From positions 15,630,467 through 15,694,466 of the forward strand of contig CAIIXF020000002.1 in NCBI GenBank assembly GCA_903813345.2: DNA of 64,000 bases. The letters run 5' to 3'. Position 1 is the stretch's first letter. Each line of letters starts with the position of its first letter. Positions 1 to 12,644 of this stretch are shown piece after piece. The position numbers and the translations under genes were made by a program. The notes under the pieces were generated by a model that saw only the letters and a list, made by a program, of their open reading frames with translations, did no database searches and was not told the DNA's origin. Source of the stretch: Owenia fusiformis. Lineage: Eukaryota > Annelida > Polychaeta > Sabellida > Oweniidae.

Positions 1-812
1 GTTATTACCCAGTGAAACAACAGGAGCCTTTGAAAGATACCATAATCTGAATTTAGCTGTTTAATGCAATTCTACCGGCATTCATAAATTGGAAATTTTC
101 AGATTTATCCAGCATGCACAATAGTGGATTAATGCCATAGCTTCTATAATTGAAATGGCTCTGCAAATATGTACTTGGGTATATAGGAAATTGTATCGAA
201 TACTGAAATAACAAAATTATAGGGACAAATTGGTTTCATGGTGGCTTAAGAGATTACCTTGATATTACCAAGAAGATAGCAAAATATTCAATTGATTCCT
301 ATTCCAACATTATAACAGCTTTCCAATCTACAACACTATATTCATAGGTTCAATTCCCCTCAATGAATGACCCAAAATGACAGATTGATTTATGATTTAA
401 ATTGATCATTTAAAATAAGATACATGTATTTTCAAGACGATTATAAGAATGACAAGATTATTTTGATTTTTCACGAATGTTTCGTGACTGACAGAATAAC
501 CCATAACAAGCCTTGACATTTTAAAAAGGTTCGTTTCCTGAAGTCTTTGAAATCAAACTCCAAATCTTTACCTTCCTACACTCAATAGCGGGAGATTTGT
601 GATTTCATACGAATCAATCCTAAAAACAAATTAGATCTATTCAACTCCCTGTACATGCATACACCTGAGTTAGTCTTAAGCTTGAAAGCACTTTGTTAAA
701 ATAGAGTAGATTTATATATGAAGTCACAGTCAAGTCAGAACCTTTGATCATGAGTATTTAAATAAAGACATGATTTTCATTTTAAGCACAACAGTTCTTG
801 TAAAGATTTGTT
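1..812. other. Non-coding sequence at left edge
   Basis: AT-rich with frequent stops in all frames. Nothing recognisable is seen. It is either 3' flank or further intron of the protocadherin gene. Confidence 0.5.
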
Positions 813-818
813 TTTAAT
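813..818 (-). terminator. Possible variant poly(A) signal ATTAAA
   Basis: ATTAAA on the minus strand 30 bases after the candidate stop codon at 848, followed about 30 bases later by a GT-rich stretch (TGTTGTGCTT). This is weak evidence, because AT-rich DNA yields such hexamers often. Confidence 0.2.
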
Positions 819-847
819 TCACACTTCCACTAAAGATTCCTGAGCTT

Positions 848-868
848 CTACCGCAAAGACCCAAAATA
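848..868 (-). CDS. Candidate last coding exon of the protocadherin gene
   Basis: About 510 bases downstream of the ectodomain exon's donor there is a good acceptor on the minus strand (TGCCTTGTTTCAG, AG at 870-869). Joined in phase 0, the following sequence reads Tyr-Phe-Gly-Ser-Leu-Arg-stop (TAG at 850-848), giving a 914-residue protein. A variant poly(A) signal ATTAAA lies about 30 bases further on. The splice signals are seen; use of this exon is inference. Short last coding exons are plausible for invertebrate protocadherins, but the true next exon could lie beyond the left edge of the window. Confidence 0.3.
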   Translation of the reverse strand, partial: YFGSLR

Positions 869-1378
869 CTGAAACAAGGCATTCTCATAAACATATTTGA
901 CCATATAAAAAGCAAGTTGAACCAAGCTATAATGAAAAGATTTGATGAAATACTGCAAATGGTCATTAATGTTTCATATTTCTTGGAATATGTCAAAGGG
1001 AGTGCCTTCAAGGCAAAATATTATTAAGACATATATTACAAGGCAATGTTTGTGTATAAGTTTACATGTGAATTTAGACAACATCCATTCCCCTGGGCGA
1101 GGCAGGTTTTTACATAATACATCACTGTCAATCCCTCAGGTACCTATTGGAGATCTCAATATCTTAAATACCTAAAATATATTCATGGACTTCATGCAAA
1201 TAATCAGCATCACTCATTGGGATATCGATCAACCTGAAATGATGTTTCCACTTCAAATACATACTTTTGTAGATTTTCTGAAGAATTTCGCTGAAATACA
1301 ATTTATCAAAAGCTGTATCTTGTTTGAAATTATACAAACACATCTATTCATATTTTCAATAAAATAAGGTGTTCTTAC
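869..1378 (-). other. Putative intron after the ectodomain exon
   Basis: It begins with GTAAGAAC at 1378-1371. AT-rich, with no second cadherin domain in any frame. It ends at 869 only if the candidate exon 868-848 is real; otherwise the intron continues past the left edge. Confidence 0.5.
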
Positions 1379-4102
1379 CATTTTCTTGTCATGGCTTAGA
1401 CTAGTTCCATTCATGCCTGTCATGGTAGAATTCGGGGTCTCTGTCTCAAGACTGAAACTTGTATTTTTCCCATCTGCTGGTCCCCTGGAGTCAATAACTG
1501 GCTTCCCATTTGTAGGAGATCCATTCGGGCTCCCTTTACCAACTCCCCCAGCAAGTTTCTTCTTATCATCAGCCTTGTCGTTCTGAAGACGCACATTGTA
1601 GCGACGTCCTTTAGGTTTGCTTCGTCGCCTCATTCTGAATATTGCGATGATGAGGATGACTGAGAGGATGATTGTTGCAGCGGCAAGACAGATGACAATG
1701 ATGATATTCTGCTGTGAGAGACCCATGGCTTGTTTCTTTGTTCCAGTGGCAGGGGAACCGTACCCAATAAATGTTGTAGAGTCGGATATGATCACAGATA
1801 AATGACTTCGGGATTTTTTCTGATCTGGGCCATGATCAGCGACCATGATCTTCAATTTATGGCTGGTTTCATCGGAAGTGGAGAGATCCTCTTGAAGGTA
1901 GATGTCGCCTGTCTGTGTGTCTATACGGAACAAACCCTCCCTGTCCCCATCCAGGAAGAGAAAGGTCATCTTGGCATTGTTCCCAAAGTCTCGGTCTTCT
2001 GCCTCTACTGTAGTGATGAGGTTTCCTACTGGAGTGGATGGGTTGATATACACTGTGTTGTTGTATGCGGATGGGAATGTGATGATAGGAGGATTGTCAT
2101 TAATGTCAAGTATGGATACAATCACGGATGCAGATCCACTTTGCTGTGGTGACCCCTGGTCATATGCCATTATCAGAAAATGGAACATACTTTTGCGCTC
2201 TCTGTCAATCACTTTTGAGGTTGTGATTCTGCCAGTTTCTGCATTGATTTTAAAATGTTTAGCGTCAGTGCTCTGATCAAGGGCATAACGGAACTTGGCA
2301 TTGTCACCAAAATCAGCATCAAAGGCACTTACTGAGCCAACAAATGTGTCAACATCTTCACCCTCAGTCACATTGAACGGATAGGTATTCTGGAAAAATA
2401 TTGGGGGCTCATCATTGAGGTCAAGAATGCGAAGGGTGACATATGTGATGGCGCTTCTTGGAGGGACACCCTTGTCTGAGGCAATCACACGGAACTGAAT
2501 TCTGTCAGTGGTTTCACGATTAAACTTCACGTTGGCATATATTTTACCATTATCAGCATTAATCCTGAAAAGCTCACCAGCATCAGAATGGAGTTTGTAT
2601 TCAATTTTTCCATTGTCCAAAATGTCATCATCGTGGGCAGTTACTTGGATTATGTAGGCCCCCATTCTGTTGTTTTCAACAATATTTGCAGATATAGATG
2701 GAGTTTCAAACTGTGGGGTGTGGTCATTTTCATCAAGGATATTTACAATGAAATTGTTCTCACTGAACTGCTGTGGTACACCCATATCAGAACATGTGAT
2801 TGTAACGTTGTACGTGTCTTGGCGTTCTCTATCAAACTTAGTTGTGCTGACAACCTTGAACTCCTTTTCAGTAAAGGCATTGAGAGCAAAGTTATCTGAG
2901 CTGAGGTTACACTTGACCTGGCCATTGATTCCTTCAGGGTCATCTTTGTCTTTTACGGAGACTAGGGCAACAAAGGCACCAGGTTCTGACCCCTCTGACA
3001 CTTGAGCTTCACCAGACAGAACTTTAAGTTTGATCTCAGGTCGGTTGTCATTCAAGTCAAGGACTGTTAAGACTATAGTAGTATGGGCAACACGTGGGTC
3101 ATGGCTCTGGTCTGTTGCATCTACGGGAATATGGTGGACACTACCAACCTCGTAATCAAGTGTAGACTTCACATACAGCTCACCAGAGGTAGCGTTGATA
3201 CCAAATAAGGACTTGATAGTTCTTGTTGCAAGATTACTGATGGAATACCTGATGTCACCATTAGAGCCAATGTCGTCATCAGTTGCAGTGACTTGTATGA
3301 TGGATGTATTGGGTTCAGTATTCTCTGGGATGGATACCTTGTAGTTAGCTTGTCCAAATCGTGGTGTGTGATCGTTAATATCAGCTATGGAGATATTGAT
3401 TCTAACAGCTCCACTTCTTGGAGGACTTCCGCCATCTTTAGCAACAATCTCAACCTGGTAAAAATCAGTTTTTTCCCGATCTAGTTCTTTCCTCACAACA
3501 ATCGCTAACTCTTTTGATCCATCAGAGCCTGTTATGATATCAAGTCCAAATGTGCCTGTTGGGGAAATCAATTCATAGTTCTGAACAGAGTTGTTACCTT
3601 CATCAATATCAAAAGCTTCCTGCGTCAGAAATGTGTGATTTATCGGCACAGATTCTGATAGTTTCACGTTGATCTCACTTTGTGGGAATTCCGGGTCGTT
3701 ATCGTTAATGTCTACAATTTCTATGACAACTTTGATGATCTCAAAATGTGTCATAAATGGGTCATGGACAGCAACATCAAGTTCAACTAGACACTCGGCG
3801 ACATTCAGACAAAGGTCATCACGATCAATCGGGAGGGTGGTTTTGATGATTCCACTATTTGAATCAATCTTAAATAACAAAGAAGCTTGACTTTCCTGGC
3901 TTAAGAAGTTATAGCTGAGTGTAGCAAAAACTGTTGACGCAAATTCAGACTGAAGCCTTGCATCAAGGGGGATATCAGCTACGAATGTATTGGCAGAAAG
4001 TTCTTCTTCAATTGTATATTTAAGCTCTTGTCTTTGTCCGTAGACACACACTACAGACACCAAAGTCCAGATTACCAATAGCATCTTATTTCTTGACTCC
4101 AT
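1379..4102 (-). CDS. Protocadherin, large ectodomain exon (908 codons, 5' coding part)
   Basis: Single-pass cell-surface adhesion protein of the protocadherin type. Residues 1-22 look like a signal peptide (basic start, hydrophobic core, end near VYG|Q). Seven EC repeats follow. Calcium-binding linkers of the DxNDN type lie near residues 131 (DINDN), 241 (DINDH), 349 (DLNDN), 457 (DENDH), 561 (DLNDE) and 667 (DINDN); EC7 (about 680-775) lacks one, as expected of a membrane-proximal repeat. DRE/DYE motifs occur mid-repeat. Cys98 and Cys104 form the C-x5-C loop typical of protocadherin EC1. A transmembrane helix at about 799-822 precedes a basic stop-transfer run (RMRRRSKPKGRR) and a Gly/Ser/Lys-rich tail. 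The reading frame opens further upstream only through a TTG; the ATG at 4102 has G at -3 and +4 and precedes the signal peptide. The exon ends in phase 0 at ATG|GTAAGA. The frame reads on into the intron for about 42 codons, which is not expected to be translated. The fold is certain; the exact family member is not recognised. Confidence 0.95.
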
Positions 4103-4414
4103 TTCGGCTATTGTTGAGTCATTTGCAGTGTAAATATAAATGTAGATATTCAAATGGAATTCATTGAGTTAATGAGTTTAGATTTATCAGAAGTAGTAAT
4201 ATTAGCTCTTCACAGTTGAGATTATCCACCAAATATGCACCTTCAGAGTAAAGTGGCTTTTCAATATCGAGGATATTATCTCCGCTTATCAGGTAATTCA
4301 AAGGAATTTCATTCAATATCACCTAAGATCGCAAGAGTTATCTTTCGTTATCATCAAGTGTTATTAGGCCTTGTTTCGTCTTATTTCCGTTGAACTGCGA
4401 CTGTTAGTACTTTT
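4103..4414 (-). other. Probable 5' UTR part of the protocadherin coding exon
   Basis: On the minus strand a pyrimidine-rich acceptor (TTTCTAATGTATTTTCAG, AG at 4416-4415) lies 312 bases before the start codon. The sequence between is richer in CG dinucleotides than its surroundings and carries at least one very short upstream ORF. It is best read as the untranslated head of the ectodomain exon. A weaker alternative acceptor (CAATAG, five bases before the ATG) also exists. Confidence 0.4.
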
Positions 4415-7400
4415 CTGAAAATACATTAGAAATATCACAATTATTACAAAAAGCATGTAAAATCATATCATAATCACATCAAAACAAAGAGTTTGACCAT
4501 CCAGTATGTACAATTAACAAACATTGTATTACAAAGAATTTTTCTATAAACTAGAGGTTTGTCACTGAGGTTAAATGTATTGTAAACCTGGCACTCAAAA
4601 GCATCTGTGTTCAGTCATTGAAATATTAATGAACTAAGTCTGCAATGCCGTCCATGTATGATTAATTTATGTGTACAGTGCACGTTGATGTATACAGAAA
4701 CAAAGTAATTCTGATATTGCTCATCCTGCCATTTAAAGTGACAAAAATGTGCCAAACTTTGCCAGAATGTCACAAACTTCCTGATTTTTTAAACACCTGT
4801 ATGTTTGCCATGCTTGTTTGCTTAGTTTGTCATTGTTTGTCTTGTCTGACAAGAGCTTATCAAAATAATATTCTTACAATAATCCCAGAATTATACAACT
4901 TATATCATTAAAATAATATTGTTCATACTAAAAACTAAATCCTTATGAAAACGAAGATTTCATATTTTATACAATAACAAATGGTATGAAACAAAGAACC
5001 CTTTTTTACTGTTAATTAGCATCTTTCAAAAAGAGACATGTCATTGATATTTCATCATCATATTCTGATTGTGATTTGATGAAAACTTTGCAAACTTATC
5101 TAACAACAGATATCTGATATCACTTAACATACAGGTGACACACACTTTCTTTGCTATTTCCAGACATTTTCAGACATTGTTTGAATTTATATTTCTGTAG
5201 AAAGTTTTATTGATAAAGAAATGATTCGTTTTAACATAATTGCTTCAAATCCTAACATATTAAATATTTTTATTTTAACATTTCTTCTTCTTATTTTTAC
5301 ATACCTGATTTTTATCTCTGAATATCAACCCAGCACATGTCTGGAACTAGTTTAAGTACCAGTCTCTTATTTTAGGTGTTTTCTTAACATTTGGACACCT
5401 AAACTCACTTCTTTAATATTGTCTTAAAAATACATCATTAAATTATAGATCCTACATCTTATATTTCATATCTTCAGTAGCTTTCTAAACAAATAATTAT
5501 ATATTTTATAAATGCCTTAGGTCAATAAAACTAAATTGGCTCAAGCAGCGGCAAAACAAACTTTGAAAAAGACATAAAAAATAAGAACCGTATCATTCAA
5601 TTTCATTTTTGGTACATCTTAAGTGTCGTCCTAATTGATAGTTTAAGAGCGCCAGAGTGTAGGATTTCAGGTAGAAAAACTTTAAATTTGACACATTCAC
5701 ATATTTCCACAATTCACCCTACAAGGCGCAGAACAAATTTGCAATTTTCCTCATTTTTAATAAATATGGGATAAACATTTTGCTATTCTGAAAACTGTGT
5801 TTATATTTAGAATTATTCTAGCATTCATTATAATGATATAGCAATATGTTAAGTTGATGGAATGTCTGAATGGGAACCAGTCTTTGAGGCTATCCACGCG
5901 TGATTCATACACTTCAGGATTTATTCAGCAGAATATTCAAGTACTCTCTCCGCAGAATGCCTTATTGGGCACAGCTTTTGAAGAAAAGCAAAAAGCAACA
6001 CAGTGCAGGACTGGTACATACTAATATCGATGAAGTTTATAAAACATGAAATCTATAAAGTGAGTAAGAATCAAGAATTCTTTAAATTAATAGAAAATAG
6101 AAAATACAGTGATTGAAATTGAATATTTTGATTTGGAAACCAGAGGTCTCCTTATAACAATGTATCATTTATTCAAGGGACATATAACATGTATCACTGA
6201 CATTCGTTTTCATGAACTACCCCAGGGGGAAACATTGGAATGTTTCTCTATTACAGTAAATTAAACCTTCCCCATTTCCATGTAAACTGGACATCAATTC
6301 TTGGGGGAAATATAAGGGAGATCACTGATTAATTTAACAAACAAACCAAAATCTAACCTTAAAGCCTCAGGATTTGACACTCTTTAAAGTGCATGGTCAA
6401 ATAAATGCACCTATTTAGTACTATGGAATGTACATTCACTTTTCAATACTAACATAAATGTCCCCAGCAAGCATAGAAATAAAAACAGTTAAACTCAGCT
6501 AAGTGTGAAAACTATAATTATGGGAAAATGTATTGCTGAACTTTGGTTTAAAGTGAGAGCTAATTTTCAGAATTAGAGAAGCAGAATTAGGCTCACTTTT
6601 CTAAAAACATGACAACTTAATAATGAAGTATTCAAAACCATGTACCAAAACAGATTATCCTAAATAAAAAAAAATATCATGAAAAATTATCTGGTATCTT
6701 CTATATTTACAATAGAGACATTTCAAAACAACAAACTAATATTGGAAGAAACATGACAACTTAATACATGACAACTTAATACTGAAGTATTCAAAACCAT
6801 GTACCAAAACAGATTATCCTAAATAAAAAAAAATATCATGAAAAATTATCTGGTATCTTCTATATTTACAATAGAGACATTTCAAAACAACAAACTAATA
6901 TTGGAAGAAGCCGTGTTTGTTAAGTCATTTATCATCAAGGTTTTCCCATCGGGAATTTTCAGGATTGAGAGACATAGAAATTTATCTTCATTTGGAGATT
7001 TTATGGTTTCTTAGTAAATGACTTGTCAATACATTGACAAACTAACACGCTTAGGAGATATCTGGATGAATGTTTGCTGATTTACTTATCCCAATACGAT
7101 CCAATACCTACTTCCTACCATCTGTATCTGAGTAAATATAGCCAAATATGCAATCTCACAATACATAAAAGTCTAAATTATGATTTATCATTGTATGAAA
7201 CCTAATTGATAGAAATACTGACAAAATACAAAAAAAATGATCAATATTCAGGGTAGCCGTATTGAGATATAAAGTTCTGAAAGAAGATCTGACTTATAGA
7301 TGGCATAACAGTCAATTTGTACATTTGCTTGTCAAAAATGTTTAAATCTGGCAGTTTTTAACTATCACTTATATTGTACAAAGTCTTCCTTTTTCAGAAA

Positions 7401-7830
7401 TCTGTTTGACTTTTTCGATTTAAACCATATATCTTATAATAATAACTTGTCATTTATAAACTCAAACTTCTTTACTTAGACCTGTCAAGTTCTTGACAAT
7501 CTCACAAAATTTCCCACAATATTAGCATATACAGTGTTTTCGTTATTTTTTATGAACTTTTTTTTTGATTTTGACCTCTCAATCATATTACATAACATAT
7601 GCCTTGGGGATTTTTTTTCACTTAGGAGCAATTAACAAACCCTAATATTAACAAACTATATTTGTCTTAACTAAGTTATCAAATATGTTCAAACTGCCCC
7701 AGCAAATATATAACCCGACAATTACAAACCTCTACATGTATATATTTATAACTTTAATTCAAATTTCAAATACAACAATTATATCAAAATTAAAACAGAT
7801 AAAAAAATATATTTAAGATATAAGACTTAC
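4415..7830 (-). other. Putative first intron of the protocadherin gene
   Basis: AT-rich sequence between the GTAAGTC donor (7830) and the acceptor (AG at 4416-4415). It contains no domain-like frame and includes a recent local duplication at 6608-6909. If the promoter prediction fails, this is simply upstream flank. Confidence 0.35.
6608..6909. repeat. Recent near-identical tandem duplication, 143-bp unit, 159-bp period
   Basis: The block 6608-6750 (from CATGACAACTTAATA through ATATTGGAAGAA) recurs at 6767-6909 with almost no changes. The word CATGACAACTTAAT is present a third time in the junction (about 6752-6766), suggesting replication slippage or unequal exchange. Near identity argues for a young event. 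Confidence 0.9.
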
Positions 7831-8080
7831 CATTTATGATGAAGTACTCCAGGTGTAAAAATCCTATTTTTTATTTAACGTCCTGTTATTTTTGTCTATA
7901 GTTATACATCCAATATTTTAACAAATAGTTTCACTTAATGTTGAATAAAATGCTTGTTTTCTCCTCACACTTTCAGTAACATCCACTTTGACATCTCAAG
8001 CCAATCTGACTCTCACCAAAATATCTGGTAGTTTTCTTACAATCCAATTAAATGTTTACAATCAGGGCCAGGCTTAAAAT
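7831..8080 (-). other. Candidate non-coding first exon of the protocadherin gene
   Basis: The exon would run from an initiator-like TCATTTT (A at 8080) to a strong donor ATAAATG|GTAAGTC (last exon base 7831). It has no long open frame. Joined to the acceptor at 4415/4414 it gives a 3.4-kb first intron. The donor, acceptor and promoter-like elements are visible; that they form one transcript is inference. Confidence 0.35.
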
Positions 8081-8140
8081 GAAATGGCCATGTTGTGTGT
8101 ATAATTTATATGGAGTTTCATTAATCAGCTCAGCCAATCA
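8076..8140 (-). promoter_or_regulatory. Predicted core promoter: inverted CCAAT (Y-box), TATA box and initiator
   Basis: Reading the minus strand, CTGATTGGCTG (a match to the NF-Y/Y-box consensus; ATTGG at 8138-8134) is followed by TATAAATTAT at 8110-8101 and by TCATTTT, which fits the YYANWYY initiator with its A at 8080. The TATA box begins 30 bases before that A, the canonical spacing. It sits directly upstream of the candidate first exon. AT-rich sequence makes chance TATA boxes common; the three-part spacing is the argument. Confidence 0.35.
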
Positions 8141-10357
8141 GAATGTACCAAACCACAAATGCTAACTGTAGAGTATGTTGGTTATGCATACCAGGGCCAG
8201 TTTTAATTAATATGGGCCCTACCATATGTATAAGTACAAATTGGATAAGGCACCTTCCCAGCAGAAGTAAATCCAAAAGACAGCTGCAAAGTCAACTTAT
8301 CCTATCATATGTAAATTAATTCAAACTTTGGACCAATCACTGAAGAACAGTCTTGTGGCACTTTGCAAGAATATTTTTGTAAAATAACGACTTGTTGAAT
8401 AACTAAACTTTCCAGATTTACAGAATTAGACTTTATTAGATATAGTTTCTGTTCCAGGATTGAGATATTCTCATAATAGCATAAAGTCCACTGTAACTAA
8501 TTCAAGATCACTATAATCTCTCTCCAAAAATAATGTTATAATTCACATCACTTGAAGTCAAAATGCTCGATTCAACAATCCCATAATCTCCACTTATAAA
8601 GGTATCTAGAGAAACATATTGATATAAAAGATTGGCCCTAATGTTAAAAAGTCATATGTTCTCACTAATTTTACTCAATTTCTCTCAAAAGATAGATTAA
8701 AGTGCGCATTTTCTTGCATTTAATACAAGTTAGCATATTAACTACATATCTGTGTACTATTTTCCTTGCTAATTCCATTCTCTTTACTGTTATATCTGAA
8801 ATATGACCATTGGGACACAATACTTGATATACTGCTTACCTACCAAGTATTGGCTCTGAAGGAGCAACTTACAAACTTAACTTTGAATAAACTTTAGGTT
8901 AAGTGAAATCATTATTTTGCCATATACAAAATGCAAGTACATGACGTACATATACATTATGATATCACTCATCAATTTTCTCTCTCTCAACATATCATTT
9001 TAAAACTAATTTGACACATTTTTAAACTGTTATCTGTTATTTCTTAAACTGTTCATTAGTAAGAAATAATTATGCTATTTGAGGTTAGTGAATTGAGGAA
9101 TTTTGTTCCATATAATGTAATCTCTTATGTTTACAAATACACTTTGAGGATTTTTGACAAATATTGTCAATTTTGAAAATATATAAAACATTTCAATTTT
9201 ACCAAATTTTGTTGGAAAATAGAAAAATGTACAAAATATGGCAACTTAAGAGCTGATATAGTTGCTTAACTACCAGTACATGAATATTTCCTGGTTTTGT
9301 ATTTGAGGATTAGGATACAACACACATGTTTTGGGGGATTACTAGCTTCCAAGTGATGTAGTCTGCATGAAGACATGGGATTGCCATTATGCAACTGTGG
9401 CAAGTGACACAATGAGACACAATATAAGCACACGGTACATGTTATCCCCCATGCCAGGTCATAAGAGGGTCAGGCAAGCGAAGGAATGGACACATGATCC
9501 CATGTAAATGACAGCTAAAAGTGGGTCATAGATGCTACAAAGGCCCTATCACCATGGCACTAAGCGAGGGAAAGAATCGCTTTTGACCATACATCTTAAT
9601 AATCATTCTGTGGTTCAGGATGTTTCCAAAGTAGACCTGCATTCATCATATGTTGTCTAAATATTGTCTACAATGGAATAGCACCAGACCACCTGATGAA
9701 ACAGGCCACAATTGATCAAAAGTCTCCATATCACAATATTGCATTCTTATTACAATATCATCACTATATAATCATAATATAACAATGATCACATTCCCCA
9801 TAATCCAGACCAGAATCTAACAATCAATGAACCAACCAAACCAAAGTCTGCAAATATCAAAGTGCCTAAACATAAATCATTTCAACATTTCTCCTTCCAC
9901 ACAAACAACTGCATGCCAACGTTTCTAGAATTAATCCATGGTGAAAACACCAACAAGATTCTTATTGTTCTTTCTTAGGATTATCACCAACAAGGAAAAT
10001 GTTGACATATAACATTGTTGAGTAGTTTATATGAGGAATAGGTCTGCAAGAAAAATGTGCTATAATCAAATACATTAAAGTGAAAGCAAATAAGACATTT
10101 AGAATCATTGTCTAAATATATGAATAATTTGACTCCATACCAACCACTCTGGTGTCAGAAACTGCTCTTATTAGTGAAAATGCAACAGAAATAAATAATG
10201 CCATTGATACAATGTAAACATTACGGCAAATAACTTGCTCTTGGTAATATATATTCACAGGTTCTTTTAGGGAGACATATTTATCTTAAATTCAAGTTTA
10301 AATCAACTTTCAATACTTAAAACCAAATTAAGAAATTAATTAAGAGGAATTGCTACT
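8141..10357. other. Upstream flank, no gene seen
   Basis: AT-rich sequence upstream of the predicted promoter. A second CCAAT word occurs near 8333. No long frames or clear repeats were recognised. Confidence 0.5.
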
Positions 10358-10435
10358 CGGGGGCATAGCCAGCTTTCAGTCAAGGTGGGGTGCAATAGTG
10401 GCATAAGCAAGCCAAAATATTTGATTTGTTGGTTC
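10358..10435. repeat. Fragment of the GGGCGTAGCCAGC element family
   Basis: It begins GGGGGCATAGCCAGCTTTCA and continues through a segment (CAATAGTGGCATAAGCAAG, then AAAATATTTGATTTG) that aligns with the left third of the element at 25757-26017. The right end is missing. Confidence 0.65.
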
Positions 10436-11486
10436 TATTTATATTATTGACAATTTGTACAATATCTATACAATGTTTATTACATATGATCATAATGTTG
10501 CAATATCGGTAAAATCATGGGCTTTCAACTAGAATAATTGAAAGCCAATGGTAAAATGTACCATAAAACAGTAAAATGAATACCAAACATGTAGAAAACA
10601 ATATATTTAGATAAAGTAAAATAATATTTTTCTAATTCTTTCACGGATACACAATCATTAAGATATGGCTGTTATGTGATATTTGGTATGTTATTTAATG
10701 AAACTCACCTGTATGAGAGAGAATGAACCAAAATATAAACCATGTATAAAATCTTAATTAACATTTAAGTTGTTATATTGCAGGGAAAGGGCAGAAAATA
10801 AACATAACATAACTTGGAGAAACTGGACAACATGTACGCATCTCAATATGATGAAAATTCAACCCAAGGCAGTACATACATGTGATTACATATTAGCATT
10901 GTTTTCTTTTGTTTTCAACCTGTATATACCAAAACTGAAATAAGTAGGCCAATAGATGACAATAACTGTTCCTAAAGTCCATCAAAGATTCTGGCACAGT
11001 TTCTGCGAACCTATACAGCTATTTACAAAATTGGTTTAGCATTAACTAAATATGGTATAAATTTAAGTTAATCAAAATATACATGTTGATTGCAAATTTT
11101 ACAATAAACTGGCAGGTAGCACTGGATATAATTATTCTAAAAATGGAACTTTGAGATGTCATGTGAATTTCGTCTCAGAATTGAGATCGTTATTTGAGAT
11201 TTGATAATGATTAATTCTTATCCACAAAGAAATATTTAATAAAATCTTTTGTTGTGAGATATTTGATTAGAGAAACAGTCTGGTCACATAACAGCAAGTC
11301 CTAGCATGTGTTTTGAAATTGCAAGTTCTAATGTGTTTGATTAAAGTTAAATCATGATGTTTTAAAAAATGAGAAATGAGCCAAATGTCTGTGGGAAAAT
11401 ATTTTTTAAAACTGTGAGTTGACTTTGATGAAGCAGAATTTCAATACAAACAGGTAGCTTTAATGTAATGAATAACTTAATAATAT
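10436..11486. other. Non-coding sequence, nothing recognised
   Basis: AT-rich with no open frame of note. No repeat was identified by eye. Confidence 0.5.
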
Positions 11487-11681
11487 GAGTAGCCAAGATT
11501 TGCCAAGGGGGGTTCAGTTTTCAAAAATTTCCAGGGGGGTTCACATTTGGCAATTTTGACCCAAATATGGCTAAAATCACTTGAGAAGTGCTCAAAATGG
11601 TGAAAAACTGCATGATTTTGAGGAATCTTTGGCCAGGGTGGGTTCACCCGAACCCTGCGAACCCTCCTGGCTACGGGCCTG
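11487..11681. mobile_element. Short inverted-repeat element, CCCGTAGCCAGGATTTGCC family, decayed left end
   Basis: About 195 bp. The left end reads GTAGCCAAGATTTGCCAAG; the right end CCTGGCTACGGGCCTG is its inverse. The interior (GGGGGGTTCA repeated, AGTGCTCAAAATGGTGAAAA, ACTGCATGATTTTGA) aligns along its length with the element at 25422-25594, so the two are copies of one non-autonomous family. A TSD is not clear here. Confidence 0.8.
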
Positions 11682-12644
11682 GAGTAACTTCAAGTGACTT
11701 TAACGAAAACATGCCATTGTCCTAAATTGTTCAAAATGCAATGAAACAAAAATCAGACTGCTAGGGCTATCTGGTGTCACATTTTGATTATTTTGCTAAC
11801 CAAATAAAACCATTTTAAGATTAAAGTTTGATATTGACATAAAGTGAACAAGTTTATCCAGTTATTCTATTAAGTATAATGCTATAGTTAATTTTTCCTT
11901 TAATAACAATAACTCAGATAAATGTGTATTTATTCTGCTATTTTATATGATGAGATTACTATAAGCTGGAACGTTTACAATGACTGGCAGGTTTATAAAT
12001 TAAAATATTAAATTTTGTTTGTACAACATTCAAAAATCATAATTAACCCCTATAGTGATAGCAAAACAAAAAATAAACAGGCCATAATGTCCAGTTCATT
12101 GCTGAACTCTAGATATATAACAGTTAAATAAGTGCAAAAAACTATTTAATTTAAAATTCATTTGAATATTGATTAACCTGTTATTAATCCATCCAATTAA
12201 GACAAATGTTTGACTCATTGTTTTTTAAGTTTTTTATATTACAGGATTAATCCATACTTAATGAAAGTTTGAAAACTGATACTAAAGATTCACCTGTAAT
12301 TGCTTTATAATTGGCTTTTAATTAGATAATCCAAAAGTATTTCTCAAACAATACAGGTGTAACAGGATAGTCTAACAAGTGTATATTTCACAGGGAATCA
12401 AACTGTGAACTCCAAGAACAGCCCTACCATTGCTCTAAACCCGGGGCCGGCTCAATATCGATATGTCCCCATACCAACCTGTCAAATTTCAATGACCCTA
12501 AAAGCCATACCAAATGCCTATGCCTAAATATAGGACCAATACCATACCAAATGTCCAGTCTAGTACCCAATGTGCACTGAGGATCCCCGCCAAGGTTTAT
12601 ATACAGTGAACCCCCCCCCCCTCCCGTGGCTCTACATTACACTT
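11682..12644. other. Non-coding sequence
   Basis: No gene seen. It includes a homopolymer C run at about 12611-12620. Confidence 0.5.

Noticed and set aside
1253-1378. C-terminal extension of the protocadherin into the sequence after 1379
   Set aside because: It begins with a strong GTAAGA donor and reads a low-complexity AT-rich tail; best explained as intron.
1386-3890. Numerous frames antisense to the protocadherin exon
   Set aside because: They mirror the coding constraint of the real exon and have no start context or domains.
4103-4153. Upstream extension of the protocadherin frame from a TTG codon at 4153
   Set aside because: TTG is not a normal animal start; the ATG at 4102 has a good context and directly precedes a signal peptide.
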